Origin: Achromobacter spanius
GTDB taxonomy: Bacteria; Pseudomonadota; Gammaproteobacteria; Burkholderiales; Burkholderiaceae_B
Direction: 5' to 3'
DNA: 64,000 nt
Assembly (NCBI RefSeq): GCF_002812705.1
Contig: NZ_CP025030.1
Coordinates: forward strand, 806,001 to 870,000
Part shown: piece after piece, positions 46,595 through 54,041 of the stretch
How the letters are laid out: the number at the start of each line of letters is the position of its first letter
How positions within the stretch are numbered: position 1 is the stretch's first letter
The notes under the pieces: generated by a model
What the model was told of the DNA's origin: nothing
Seen by the model: only the letters and a program-made list of their open reading frames with translations
The model's database searches: none
Program-made: the position numbers and the translations under genes

Positions 46595-47506
46595 CTAAAC
46601 CGCCACCACCGGATGGCGCAGCGTGCCGATGCCTTCCACACACGCCACCACCACATCACCCGGCCACAACCATTCCTGCGGCTTGCGGCCCGCGCCCACG
46701 CCTTCCGGCGTGCCGGTGGCGATGATGTCGCCCGGTTCCAGCGTGATGCCGGCGCTGATGTCCGCAATCAGGAACGGCACTTTGAAGAGCATGTGGCGCG
46801 TGTTCGATCCCTGCTTTTTTTCGCCGTTGACGGTGAGCCACAAGTCCAGCACCTGCGGGTCCGGAATTTCGTCGGCGGTGACGATGCACGGGCCGAACGG
46901 CGCGTAGGTGTCCTGGCCCTTGGAATAGATCCATTGCCCGGCGCGGCGGCAGTCGCGCGCGCTCATGTCCAGCATGACGCTGTAGCCGAACACGTAGGAC
47001 AGCGCATCGGCCTCGGCCACGCGCGAGGCACGGCGGCCCATGATCACGGCCAGCTCCACTTCCCAGTCCAACTGCTGCGTGATCTTGGCGTTGTGCTCGA
47101 TGGCGTCGCCCGGACCGATCACGGTGGTGGGCGGCTTGGAGAAGATCACGGGCTGCTTGGGCAGGTCGGCCGACGTATCCAGCGTGCGGCTGGATTCAGC
47201 CACGTGTTCAACGTAGTTCAGGCCGATGCCGAAAATGTTCTTGCGCGGACGCGGAATGGGCGCCAGCAGCTTCACGTTCTCTTGCGGCAGCGCCGTGCCC
47301 ACGGGCCACTCGCCACGGTAGGCGTCCATCAGGCGGCTGGCCTGCGCCACGGCCACCGGGCCCAGGTCGATGAACGCCAGCATGTCGTCGGGCAGGTCCA
47401 CGCCGCCGGCACGGCCGAGCAAGGCCAGGTCAATTACATAGCCTTCGGCCAGCGCGCCAAGCCGCGCGGCAGCGGTGGGATGAGCGCGAAAAGTCACCAA
47501 GCGCAT
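46595..47506 (-). CDS. Fumarylacetoacetate hydrolase family protein, probable fumarylpyruvate hydrolase
   Basis: Metal-dependent C-C bond hydrolase of 303 aa. FAH-fold features are IFGIGLNYVEHVAESS, the metal-ligand stretch DWEVELAVIMGRRA, FGYSVMLDMSARDCRR, and the C-terminal GDIIATGTPEGVGAGRKPQEWLWPGDVV. Placed 117 nt downstream of gentisate dioxygenase, it would split the ring-cleavage product into pyruvate plus fumarate (or maleate). A maleylpyruvate isomerase is not in the cluster, so either another locus supplies it or the hydrolase acts on maleylpyruvate directly. Confidence 0.87.
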   Translation of the reverse strand: MRLVTFRAHPTAAARLGALAEGYVIDLALLGRAGGVDLPDDMLAFIDLGPVAVAQASRLMDAYRGEWPVGTALPQENVKLLAPIPRPRKNIFGIGLNYVEHVAESSRTLDTSADLPKQPVIFSKPPTTVIGPGDAIEHNAKITQQLDWEVELAVIMGRRASRVAEADALSYVFGYSVMLDMSARDCRRAGQWIYSKGQDTYAPFGPCIVTADEIPDPQVLDLWLTVNGEKKQGSNTRHMLFKVPFLIADISAGITLEPGDIIATGTPEGVGAGRKPQEWLWPGDVVVACVEGIGTLRHPVVAV

Positions 47507-47622
47507 AGGAACTCCATTGATTCAGGACGGGTTGAGTAGGAAGAGTTAAGTCAGGACGAGTTGAGCCAGGCGCGCGGACCAAGCCCGCGCGGCGGATAAA
47601 AATTCGAACAGGGGTGGCGGTG

Positions 47623-48747
47623 CTAGATCAGCACTTGATGGCCGTCGTTTTCCTTGACCGCTTCTTCGCGGTAGAGCGCCAGCGACCGCATCACGGGCAG
47701 GTCGTTGAAACAGAACAGGCAGGCGTCATCGTTGCCGGACAGGTTGGCGTGTTCGTGGATGGCCCAGGACGGCACGCAGAAAATATCGCGTTCGGTCCAG
47801 TCATAGCGTTTGCCGTCGATGATGGAAAAGCCGCTGCCCTTGGCCACCTGGTAGATAAAGCTGCCCGTGTGCCGATGGGCCTTGGTGTGTTCGCCCGGGC
47901 GCAGCAACTGCATGCTGGCGCCGATGGTCGGCATCACCGGTCCGCCCGTGGCGGGGTTCACGTAGTCAAGCAAGATGCCGTCGTACGGGCTGCCGGCGGT
48001 GGTGCGCGCATAACGGCGCAAGGCCTCGTAGGTGGGTTCCCATTCGTACTTGAAGAGCGGCGAATACGGTTTGGTCCAGCCCGACACTTGCGGGCGCAAG
48101 GCCGCGTTGCCCCAGGCGGCGCTGGTGTCGTCCACCGGATGGGTCACGGTCTGGTTCAGGTCGGGATGCACGGCGTAGAAGCCCGCTTCCAGCGCATTGA
48201 CCAGCGGAATGTCCAGGCCGTCCTGCCAGATGCAGGTGGTGCCGTCCGCGGCCACGCCGTGCTCATGCCAGGTGCCGTTGGGCGTCAGCACGAAGTCGTT
48301 CGCGCCCAGCGTCATCTTGTGGCCATCCACCACTGTGTAGGCGCCCTGGCCTTCCATGATGAAGCGCAGCGCCGAATGCGAATGCTTGTGGGCCGAGGCC
48401 AGTTCGCCGGGCTGCATCACCTGCAAGCCGGAATACAACCAGCCCACGGCCGCGGCCACGTCGCGCCGGCCAGGGTTGTTCAGGTAGATCACGCGGCGGC
48501 CCGCTTCCTCGGGCGAGACCAGTTCGGCCGACCGCAGCACATGCGCGCGCAGGTCCTGGTAGCGCCACACCACGGGCACCGACGCCGAGCGCGGCGCCCA
48601 GGGTTCAATCTTGTTCGCCACGGTCCACAAGGCGCCGGTTTCCAGGCGCGCCAGCTCCTGGTAATAGGCAATGCGTTCGGGCGAGTCCGCCACATTGGCC
48701 CGGCCTGCGGTGTCCTCGCGATAGGCGTCGTACCGGTTCGCTTCCAT
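47623..48747 (-). CDS. Gentisate 1,2-dioxygenase
   Basis: Iron(II) cupin dioxygenase that opens gentisate to maleylpyruvate. The 374-aa bicupin protein carries the first-cupin ligands in HKHSHSALRFIMEG (His120, His122) and TWHEHG (His161, His163 candidates), with a second cupin around HTKAHRHTGSFIYQVAKG. Length matches the family. AAGAGGCAAGGG precedes the ATG. Salicylate 1,2-dioxygenase is a close relative, so the ring substrate is not fully certain. The upstream region (48748-48800) holds two overlapping palindromes that could bind a regulator. Confidence 0.9.
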   Translation of the reverse strand: MEANRYDAYREDTAGRANVADSPERIAYYQELARLETGALWTVANKIEPWAPRSASVPVVWRYQDLRAHVLRSAELVSPEEAGRRVIYLNNPGRRDVAAAVGWLYSGLQVMQPGELASAHKHSHSALRFIMEGQGAYTVVDGHKMTLGANDFVLTPNGTWHEHGVAADGTTCIWQDGLDIPLVNALEAGFYAVHPDLNQTVTHPVDDTSAAWGNAALRPQVSGWTKPYSPLFKYEWEPTYEALRRYARTTAGSPYDGILLDYVNPATGGPVMPTIGASMQLLRPGEHTKAHRHTGSFIYQVAKGSGFSIIDGKRYDWTERDIFCVPSWAIHEHANLSGNDDACLFCFNDLPVMRSLALYREEAVKENDGHQVLI

Positions 48748-48765
48748 CCCTTGCCTCTTTTTATA

Positions 48766-48788
48766 AAATCGTGAAGATTTTCGAAAAT
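48766..48788. promoter_or_regulatory. Overlapping palindromes upstream of the gentisate dioxygenase gene
   Basis: AAATCGTGAAGATTT (48766-48780, 5-bp arms) overlaps the perfect 12-bp palindrome ATTTTCGAAAAT (48777-48788). They sit 19-41 nt before the ATG, over the AT-rich likely promoter. Candidate operator for the cluster's GntR or LysR protein. Confidence 0.45.
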
Positions 48789-48874
48789 AATAGAGGCGAG
48801 CGGAATTTCGGGCAATGATTGCCCGCTAGGGGTTTTCCCGCCGCGCAAGAATTAGTTGGTGCGGCGCTTCAAAA

Positions 48875-48894
48875 TACTGTACAAAAACACAGTG
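48875..48894. promoter_or_regulatory. Candidate LexA (SOS) box
   Basis: TACTGTACAAAAACACAGTG contains CTGT-N8-ACAG (48877-48892), the LexA consensus used by E. coli and many beta-proteobacteria, with AT-rich centre. A plausible promoter overlaps it: TGTACA at 48878-48883 and GATACA at 48901-48906 with 17-nt spacing. It lies 53 nt before the start of a small unknown gene. A chance CTGT-N8-ACAG is expected about once per 65 kb, so location is the main support. Confidence 0.5.
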
Positions 48895-48946
48895 CGACGT
48901 GATACATTTCGCTCGCCCAAAAAACCTGTCATCCAGGGAGAAACCT

Positions 48947-49192
48947 GTGTCAGAAGCCGCTCATCTTGTTCAGTACATCGTCGTGCCCTATCGCGCTGCC
49001 GCCAACGGCGTGGCCCCCGGGGAAATCCGTCCGGCCAGCAGCGAATTCGGCGCCATCCGAATTGCCAATTCCATGGCCTCCAAATTCGCGGGCGTGGCCG
49101 CTTATGAAGTATGGATCGACAAAGAAACCGGCGACATGGAATCGCCGCGCATCCTGACGCAAATCGGCACGGTGCCGTCGCTGGATGATTGA
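48947..49192 (+). CDS. Small conserved-looking protein of unknown function, possibly SOS regulated
   Basis: An 81-aa soluble protein starting at a GTG with GGGAGAA 5 nt upstream; the frame is open upstream but lacks a better start. I recognise no family. The sequence has a compact pattern of strands and a helix (LVQYIVVPYRAA, FGAIRIANSMASKFAGVAAYEVWID, RILTQIGTVP) that looks like a folded domain, not random translation. It has no signal peptide or membrane helix. A LexA-type box overlaps its likely promoter. It stands alone, divergent from gentisate dioxygenase, with a hairpin terminator candidate at 49333. Confidence 0.7.
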   Translation: MSEAAHLVQYIVVPYRAAANGVAPGEIRPASSEFGAIRIANSMASKFAGVAAYEVWIDKETGDMESPRILTQIGTVPSLDD

Positions 49193-49332
49193 ACGCGAAT
49201 ATGCCGCCGCGCGTGTCGAAGCGAATTTAATCCAGGGGGGTTTGATATTCAGGGAGCTTGATGGCCGCATGACTGGATGGCCGCCCTGATGTGTCGATGT
49301 TGATGTGTCGACGTTGATCTATATACGCTGAT

Positions 49333-49374
49333 GAATCCCGGGTTTCGAATGTCGAATCCCGGGATTCGATTTTC
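49333..49374 (+). terminator. Candidate terminator hairpin after the small gene
   Basis: A perfect 10-bp stem GAATCCCGGG (49333-49342) / CCCGGGATTC (49358-49367) with a 15-nt loop is followed by GATTTTCT. It is 140 nt after the stop, so assignment to that gene is tentative. The rest of 49193-49477 shows no gene. Confidence 0.45.
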
Positions 49375-49426
49375 TAAGCCACGTATCTACATCAGGTAGT
49401 GCACGTCACACATTGCGCGTCACGTA

Positions 49427-49468
49427 TTTGCACATCCGCATTTGCACATCCGCATTTGCACGTCATGC
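49427..49468. repeat. 14-bp tandem repeat before tRNA-Arg
   Basis: TTTGCACATCCGCA occurs at 49427 and 49441, with a diverged third copy at 49455. It lies immediately past the 3' end of the tRNA gene on its own strand. Confidence 0.75.
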
Positions 49469-49477
49469 CATGATTTG

Positions 49478-49552
49478 TGGTGCGCCCGACAGGAATCGAA
49501 CCTGTATCAAGAGCTTCGGAAACTCTCATTCTATCCATTGAACTACGGGCGC
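49478..49552 (-). tRNA. tRNA-Arg (anticodon CCG)
   Basis: The minus strand folds as a full cloverleaf: acceptor GCGCCCG / CGGGCGC, D arm GTTCAATGGATAGAAT, anticodon stem AGAGT / GCTCT with loop TTCCGAA (anticodon CCG), and T arm CAGGTTCGATTCCTG. Discriminator A and an encoded CCA are present at the 3' end (49478-49481). A TACAAT box on the minus strand (49574-49569) may be its -10 element. Confidence 0.95.
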
Positions 49553-49672
49553 AGCGCAAAGAGGCGACATTGTACCTAGTTTTCGATAGCCTGCATGAAG
49601 CTGATCAAATCTTCTGTCAATCTCATCGAAAACCCGGTCAGATGCATTGGACGTGCGTCCCTGACACCGTTA

Positions 49673-49678
49673 TATAAT
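49673..49678 (+). promoter_or_regulatory. Putative -10 element of the cytochrome c5 gene
   Basis: A consensus TATAAT lies 105 nt before the cytochrome ATG. TTGGAC at 49647-49652 is the best -35, but the spacing is 20 nt, longer than ideal. Confidence 0.45.
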
Positions 49679-49783
49679 CCAGCGTTTGCTTGCAGGCGGA
49701 TGCCCGACTTGTTCGCCGATTTGTGCAGTTACTGATTTTCTGTTGCCGCCGCCAGGCGCCCCACCCGTTAGCAGGATTTGGTC

Positions 49784-50782
49784 ATGAGCAACGAGCAGGA
49801 ACACATAGAAGAGCACTCCTCCCCCATCAAGACCCCCAAGCAACTGGTCGTCACGATCGTCCTGTCTTTCGTGATCCCAATCGCCATCATCATCCTCCTG
49901 GTGAACATGGTGGTCTCCGGCAACAAGACCGGAGCCGGCTCGGACACGCTGACGCCGGAAGCCGTCACCAAGCGCATCGCCCCGGTCGCGGGGTTTGAAC
50001 TGGTAGACGCCAACGCCCCCCGAGTCTTCAAGACGGGCGAACAGGTCTTTGCCGCCGTCTGTACGGCCTGTCACACCGCCGGTGTGGCCGGCGCACCCAA
50101 GATGGGCGACAACGCGGCCTGGGCGCCGTTCATCAAGGCCGGCTACGACACCATGCTGAACGTGGCCCTGCACGGCAAGGGCGGCATGCCCGCCAAGGGC
50201 GGCAACCCCACGCTGTCCGACTACGAAGTCGCGCGCGCCGTGGTCTACATGGCCAACAAGTCCGGCGCCTCGCTGCCCGAACCCGCCGCCCCCGCCGAAG
50301 AAGGCGCGAAGAAGGAAGCGGACGCGGCGCCGGCCGTTGCCGCGCCGGCCGTTGCCGCGCCGGCCGCTGCCGCGCCAGCTGCTGGCGCGCCTGCCGCTGG
50401 TGCTGCTCCCGCCGCTACTGCCGCTGCTGCCGCTGCTGCTCCCGCCGCTGCTTCTGCACCCGCTGCTGCTGCACCCGCAGCCGCTCCTGCTCCGGCCGCT
50501 GCCGCACCCGCCGCCCCGCAACAGGCCGCCGCTGCCGTCAACCCGGCCGGCGAAAAGCTATACAAGAGCGTCTGCTTCGCCTGTCACGCCACCGGCGTGG
50601 CCAACGCCCCCAAGTTTGGCGACAAGGCCGCCTGGGCGCCCTACATCAAGACCGGCATGGACGCCATGGTGAAGGTCGCCATGCAAGGCAAGCCGCCCAT
50701 GCCCCCCAAGGGCGGCGCCGCCAACGCCTCGGAAGAAGACATCCGCGCAGCCGTCCAATACATGGTCGACCACGCCAAGTAG
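49784..50782 (+). CDS. Membrane-anchored two-haem cytochrome c5-type protein
   Basis: Electron carrier of 332 aa. One N-terminal helix (LVVTIVLSFVIPIAIIILLVNMV, about 20-42) anchors it in the inner membrane. Two cytochrome c5-like domains follow, with haem motifs CTACH and CFACH, each in a matching frame (AGVAGAPKMGDNAAWAPFIKAG versus TGVANAPKFGDKAAWAPYIKTG), showing internal duplication. They are joined by an Ala/Pro-rich linker of about 90 residues. Axial Met candidates lie in GGMPAKGG and PPMPPKGG. Likely passes electrons between respiratory complexes and a terminal oxidase. The TAG stop is the start of a repeat unit. Confidence 0.9.
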   Translation: MSNEQEHIEEHSSPIKTPKQLVVTIVLSFVIPIAIIILLVNMVVSGNKTGAGSDTLTPEAVTKRIAPVAGFELVDANAPRVFKTGEQVFAAVCTACHTAGVAGAPKMGDNAAWAPFIKAGYDTMLNVALHGKGGMPAKGGNPTLSDYEVARAVVYMANKSGASLPEPAAPAEEGAKKEADAAPAVAAPAVAAPAAAAPAAGAPAAGAAPAATAAAAAAAPAAASAPAAAAPAAAPAPAAAAPAAPQQAAAAVNPAGEKLYKSVCFACHATGVANAPKFGDKAAWAPYIKTGMDAMVKVAMQGKPPMPPKGGAANASEEDIRAAVQYMVDHAK

Positions 50783-50997
50783 GATGGGTGAAGCGCGACA
50801 GGCTTTGTGCTACTGAGATACTGCCCAACGCGCGCAACCCATCAAGCAACCGAGCAAATAAAAAACCCCCTGAGTTTCTTCTTCAGGGGGTTTTTTCTTG
50901 CCGGGGTCGGGTGACGCTTGGGGTGCTGCTTGATGGGTTGCGCGCGTTGGCCGGCGGGGTTCTTCTGCCGGGCCTTGCGCGCTTCACCCATCCTACG
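50780..50997. repeat. GTAG/REP-like repeat cluster C, inverted pair around a terminator
   Basis: A forward unit begins with the cytochrome stop (TAGGATGGGTGAAGCGCG, 50780-50797) and ends CGCGCAACCCATCAAG. A reverse unit begins CTTGATGGGTTGCGCGCG near 50930 and ends CGCGCTTCACCCATCCTACG (50978-50997), including the complement of the stop codon of the facing gene. The intrinsic terminator sits at the centre, so the whole 218 bp is a nested inverted structure. Confidence 0.88.
50861..50896. terminator. Bidirectional intrinsic terminator between the cytochrome and 3-hydroxyacyl-CoA dehydrogenase genes
   Basis: An 8-bp stem CCCCCTGA (50866-50873) / TCAGGGGG (50883-50890) is flanked by an A run on the left and TTTTTT on the right. 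It can stop transcription from both converging genes. Confidence 0.93.
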
Positions 50998-52516
50998 AGG
51001 CTGATGATTTCAGTAGGGACAGGCCCAATTGGACGCGGCGTTGCAGCCAGAGGCTGGGGCGGTAGCGCGGGTCGCCGGTCACGCGCTGCATGCTCTTCAG
51101 GATTTCCAGGATGCGGTCGGCGCCCAGCTTGTCGCCCAAGGCCAACGGCCCTACCGGGTAACCCAAACCCAACGTTACGGCTTGGTCGATGTCTTCCGGC
51201 GTGGCGATCTGCTGCTGCGCGATGTCGCTGGCAATGTTGACGATCATGGCCACGATGCGCTGGGCAATGAAGCCCGGCGAGTCCTCTATCACCGTGACCG
51301 GCACGCCATCGGCGGCCAGCAGCGCGTGCGCGGCGTCGCGCCATTTGGCTTCGGTGGCGGGCGACACCATGATGGTGCGGCGCTTGGCGCCATCGAAGGC
51401 ATACAGCGTATCCAAACCCACCGTGCGGCCGGCGTTCAAGCCTTGGGCAGACACCGACGTCGACACATCATCACCGAACGGCGTGACGATAATCAACGCG
51501 TCGGCGTCGGGCGTCGAACCCGTCACCAACGTGGCGCCCAGCTTTTCGATCAGTGCCGACGCGCGCGCGTAGCCTTCCGCGTGCTTGGGGCTGACCCAGA
51601 CCTTCAGGCCTTCGGGCAGCGCCGGCACGGGCGGCTCGGCCGGCACTTGCTTCTGGCCGTCGGCGTAGACGTAGAAGCCTTCGCCCGCCTTGCGGCCGAT
51701 CAGCCCGCCCGCCAGGCGCACGGTCGTGATCGGCGATGGGCGGAAACGCGCTTCGTCGAAGAACTGGCGGTAGATGGATTCCATCACCGGATGCGACACG
51801 TCCAGCGCGGTCAGGTCCAGCAGTTCAAAAGGCCCCATGCGGAAGCCGGCCTGCTCGCGCATCACGGCGTCGACTTGCGCAAACGTGGCCACGGCCTCTT
51901 GCGCCACGCGCAGGCCTTCGGTATTCATGCCACGACCGGCATGGTTGACGATGAAGCCGGGCATGTCCTTGGCGCGCACGGGCGTGTGGCCCATGCGGCG
52001 GGCCAACGCTGCCAATGCATCGCCCACTTCGGGCGCGCTGCGCAGGCCGTCGATCACTTCAACCACCTTCATCAACGCCACCGGGTTGAAGAAGTGATAA
52101 CCGACCACGCGGCGCGGGTGCTTGCAAGCGGCCGCGATGGCGGTGATGGACAAGGACGACGTGTTCGACGCCAGGATGCAGTCTTCCGACACCACGCCTT
52201 CCAGCGCGGCGAACAGGTCACGCTTCACGTCCAGCCGTTCAACGATGGCTTCCACCACCAGTTGGCAGGCCGACATATCGGTCAGCGCGGTGGCGGGCTC
52301 CACACGCTCCAAGGCGGCTTGCGCATCGGCGGCGGTCAGCTTGCCCTTTTGCGCCAGCTTGTCCCAGGTCTGACGCAAGGACTCGCGCGCGGCGGCAACC
52401 GCATCGGCGCTGGTGTCGTACAAGCGCACGCGCAAGCCGGCTTGCGCCGCAATCTGCGCAATGCCGCGCCCCATGGCCCCGGCGCCCACGACGCCGATGG
52501 TTTGAATCTCCGTCAT
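50993..52516 (-). CDS. 3-hydroxyacyl-CoA dehydrogenase (PaaH-like, two HCDH domains)
   Basis: NAD-dependent oxidation of 3-hydroxyacyl-CoA in beta-oxidation-type pathways. The 507-aa protein has the Rossmann motif GVVGAGAMGRGIAQ (8-21), ILASNTSSLSITAIA, catalytic-His region GYHFFNPVALMKVVEV (His141), then two C-terminal HCDH domains with GFIVNHAGRGMNTEG and GFIAQRIVAMIVNIA, the arrangement seen in PaaH/PaaC. No phenylacetate genes are nearby, so a general acyl-CoA role is likely. The ATG at 52516 has AGGAGAG upstream. The stop TAG belongs to a repeat unit. It lies 89 nt downstream of the CoA transferase. Confidence 0.9.
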   Translation of the reverse strand: MTEIQTIGVVGAGAMGRGIAQIAAQAGLRVRLYDTSADAVAAARESLRQTWDKLAQKGKLTAADAQAALERVEPATALTDMSACQLVVEAIVERLDVKRDLFAALEGVVSEDCILASNTSSLSITAIAAACKHPRRVVGYHFFNPVALMKVVEVIDGLRSAPEVGDALAALARRMGHTPVRAKDMPGFIVNHAGRGMNTEGLRVAQEAVATFAQVDAVMREQAGFRMGPFELLDLTALDVSHPVMESIYRQFFDEARFRPSPITTVRLAGGLIGRKAGEGFYVYADGQKQVPAEPPVPALPEGLKVWVSPKHAEGYARASALIEKLGATLVTGSTPDADALIIVTPFGDDVSTSVSAQGLNAGRTVGLDTLYAFDGAKRRTIMVSPATEAKWRDAAHALLAADGVPVTVIEDSPGFIAQRIVAMIVNIASDIAQQQIATPEDIDQAVTLGLGYPVGPLALGDKLGADRILEILKSMQRVTGDPRYRPSLWLQRRVQLGLSLLKSSAS

Positions 52517-52605
52517 CAACTCTCTCCTGCCTGTATTGGAATGGATGGTGCGCGCCGCGGCATGGCGCGTGGCAAGCGGGGCGGCGCGCGGCCACCCCGC
52601 CGCGA

Positions 52606-53835
52606 TCAAGGCTGGCTTTGTGCCAGCGCCTGGATGTCTTCGGCCGACAAGCCCAGTTTTTCCGCCAACACCTGTGCGGTGTGCTCGCCCAACATGGGCG
52701 GCGGACGGCGGTATTCAACGGGGCTATCGGAAAACTTCAGCGGGCTGGCGGCCATCGGCACCTTGCCGGCGGCCGGATGCGGCAGTTCGCGCTTCATCTG
52801 ACGCGCCAGCACGTGCGGGTCTTCGTAAACCTGGTCCAACGTGTTGATGGGGCCGGCCGGCACGCCCACAGCTTCCAACGCGGTCAGCCAGTGGTCGCGC
52901 GCGCCGGTGGCCATGCGTTCGGCCAGCAGCGGCACCAGTTCAGTACGGTTCTTCACGCGCTGCGGGTTGGTGGAAAAACGCGGGTCGGCCGACAACTCGG
53001 GCAGCCCGATGGCGCCGCAGTAATTGCGGAACTGGCTGTCGTTGCCCACCGCCACGATCAAATGGCCATCGGCCGCGGCGAACACTTGGTACGGCACCAG
53101 GTTCTGGTGCGCGTTGCCCGCGCGCTGGGGCGCCACGCCCGAGGTCATGAAGTTCAAGTTCTGGTTGGCCATCATGCTGACCTGGCAGTCCAGCAAGGCC
53201 ATGTCGATGTGCTGGCCCAAGCCGCTATTGGCGCGCTCAAGCAGCGCGGCCAGGATGCCCACCGTGGAATACATGCCGGTCATCAAGTCAGCCACGGCCA
53301 CGCCGGCCTTTTGCGGGCCGCCGCCGGGCAGGTCGTCGCGTTCACCGGTGATGCTCATCAGCCCGCCCATGCCCTGGATCATGAAGTCATAGCCGGGGCG
53401 GCTGGCGTACGGGCCGGTCTGGCCGAAGCCGGTGATCGAGCAATAGATCAGGCGCGGGTTGATGGCCTTCAGGCTTTCGTAGTCCAGCCCGTATTTCTTC
53501 AGGCCGCCCACTTTGAAGTTCTCAACCAGGATGTCGCTTTGCAGCGCCAGTTCGCGCACCAGCTCGGCGCCGCGCGGCGACGCGATATCCAGCGCCACCG
53601 ACATCTTGTTGCGGTTGGCGGACAGGTAGTAGGCGGCTTCGGTGGTGTCGTTGCCCGCTTCGTCCTTCAGGTAGGGCGGCCCCCAGGCGCGCGTATCGTC
53701 GCCCGCGCCGGGCCGTTCGATCTTGATCACCTCGGCGCCAAGGTCGGCCAGGTTCTGGGTGCACCAGGGGCCCGCCAGCACGCGGGTCAGGTCCAGCACG
53801 CGGATGCCGGTAAGGGGAGCAGGACGTTGCGACAT
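52606..53835 (-). CDS. CaiB/BaiF (family III) CoA transferase
   Basis: Moves CoA between acyl-CoA and a free acid. The 409-aa protein has the N-terminal LTGIRVLDLTRVLAGPWCTQNLADLGAEVIKIERPG, NRNKMSVALDIASPRG and the catalytic Asp region RPGYDFMIQGMGGLMSITG (Asp150), and the C-terminal VEYRRPPPMLGEHTAQVL. Start at ATG 53835. Substrates in this family are varied; the neighbours suggest a dicarboxylic or branched short-chain acid. It is separated from the acyl-CoA dehydrogenase gene by 206 nt with no gene in between. Confidence 0.9.
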   Translation of the reverse strand: MSQRPAPLTGIRVLDLTRVLAGPWCTQNLADLGAEVIKIERPGAGDDTRAWGPPYLKDEAGNDTTEAAYYLSANRNKMSVALDIASPRGAELVRELALQSDILVENFKVGGLKKYGLDYESLKAINPRLIYCSITGFGQTGPYASRPGYDFMIQGMGGLMSITGERDDLPGGGPQKAGVAVADLMTGMYSTVGILAALLERANSGLGQHIDMALLDCQVSMMANQNLNFMTSGVAPQRAGNAHQNLVPYQVFAAADGHLIVAVGNDSQFRNYCGAIGLPELSADPRFSTNPQRVKNRTELVPLLAERMATGARDHWLTALEAVGVPAGPINTLDQVYEDPHVLARQMKRELPHPAAGKVPMAASPLKFSDSPVEYRRPPPMLGEHTAQVLAEKLGLSAEDIQALAQSQP

Positions 53836-54041
53836 CTGTAGTCTTTTCGCTAGATGAGAAATGAAAACGTCCGGCTTGCGGCCACGCGCGAAGCCAGACT
53901 GGAATTCCGTCATGCCGGCGGCCCGGGCCGCCAGCGCGTCATACCCGGACGCGGACCGTTAGGGTCGCGCCCGGAGCACCATTCGTCAATCCGGATATTA
54001 GCTGTTTGGACACTCTGGCCGGATTTCCGCTTGCTGCCGGC

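Noticed and set aside
49333..49374. Phage or integron attachment site next to tRNA-Arg
   Set aside because: No integrase gene and no repeat of the tRNA 3' end were seen nearby; the hairpin is better read as a terminator.
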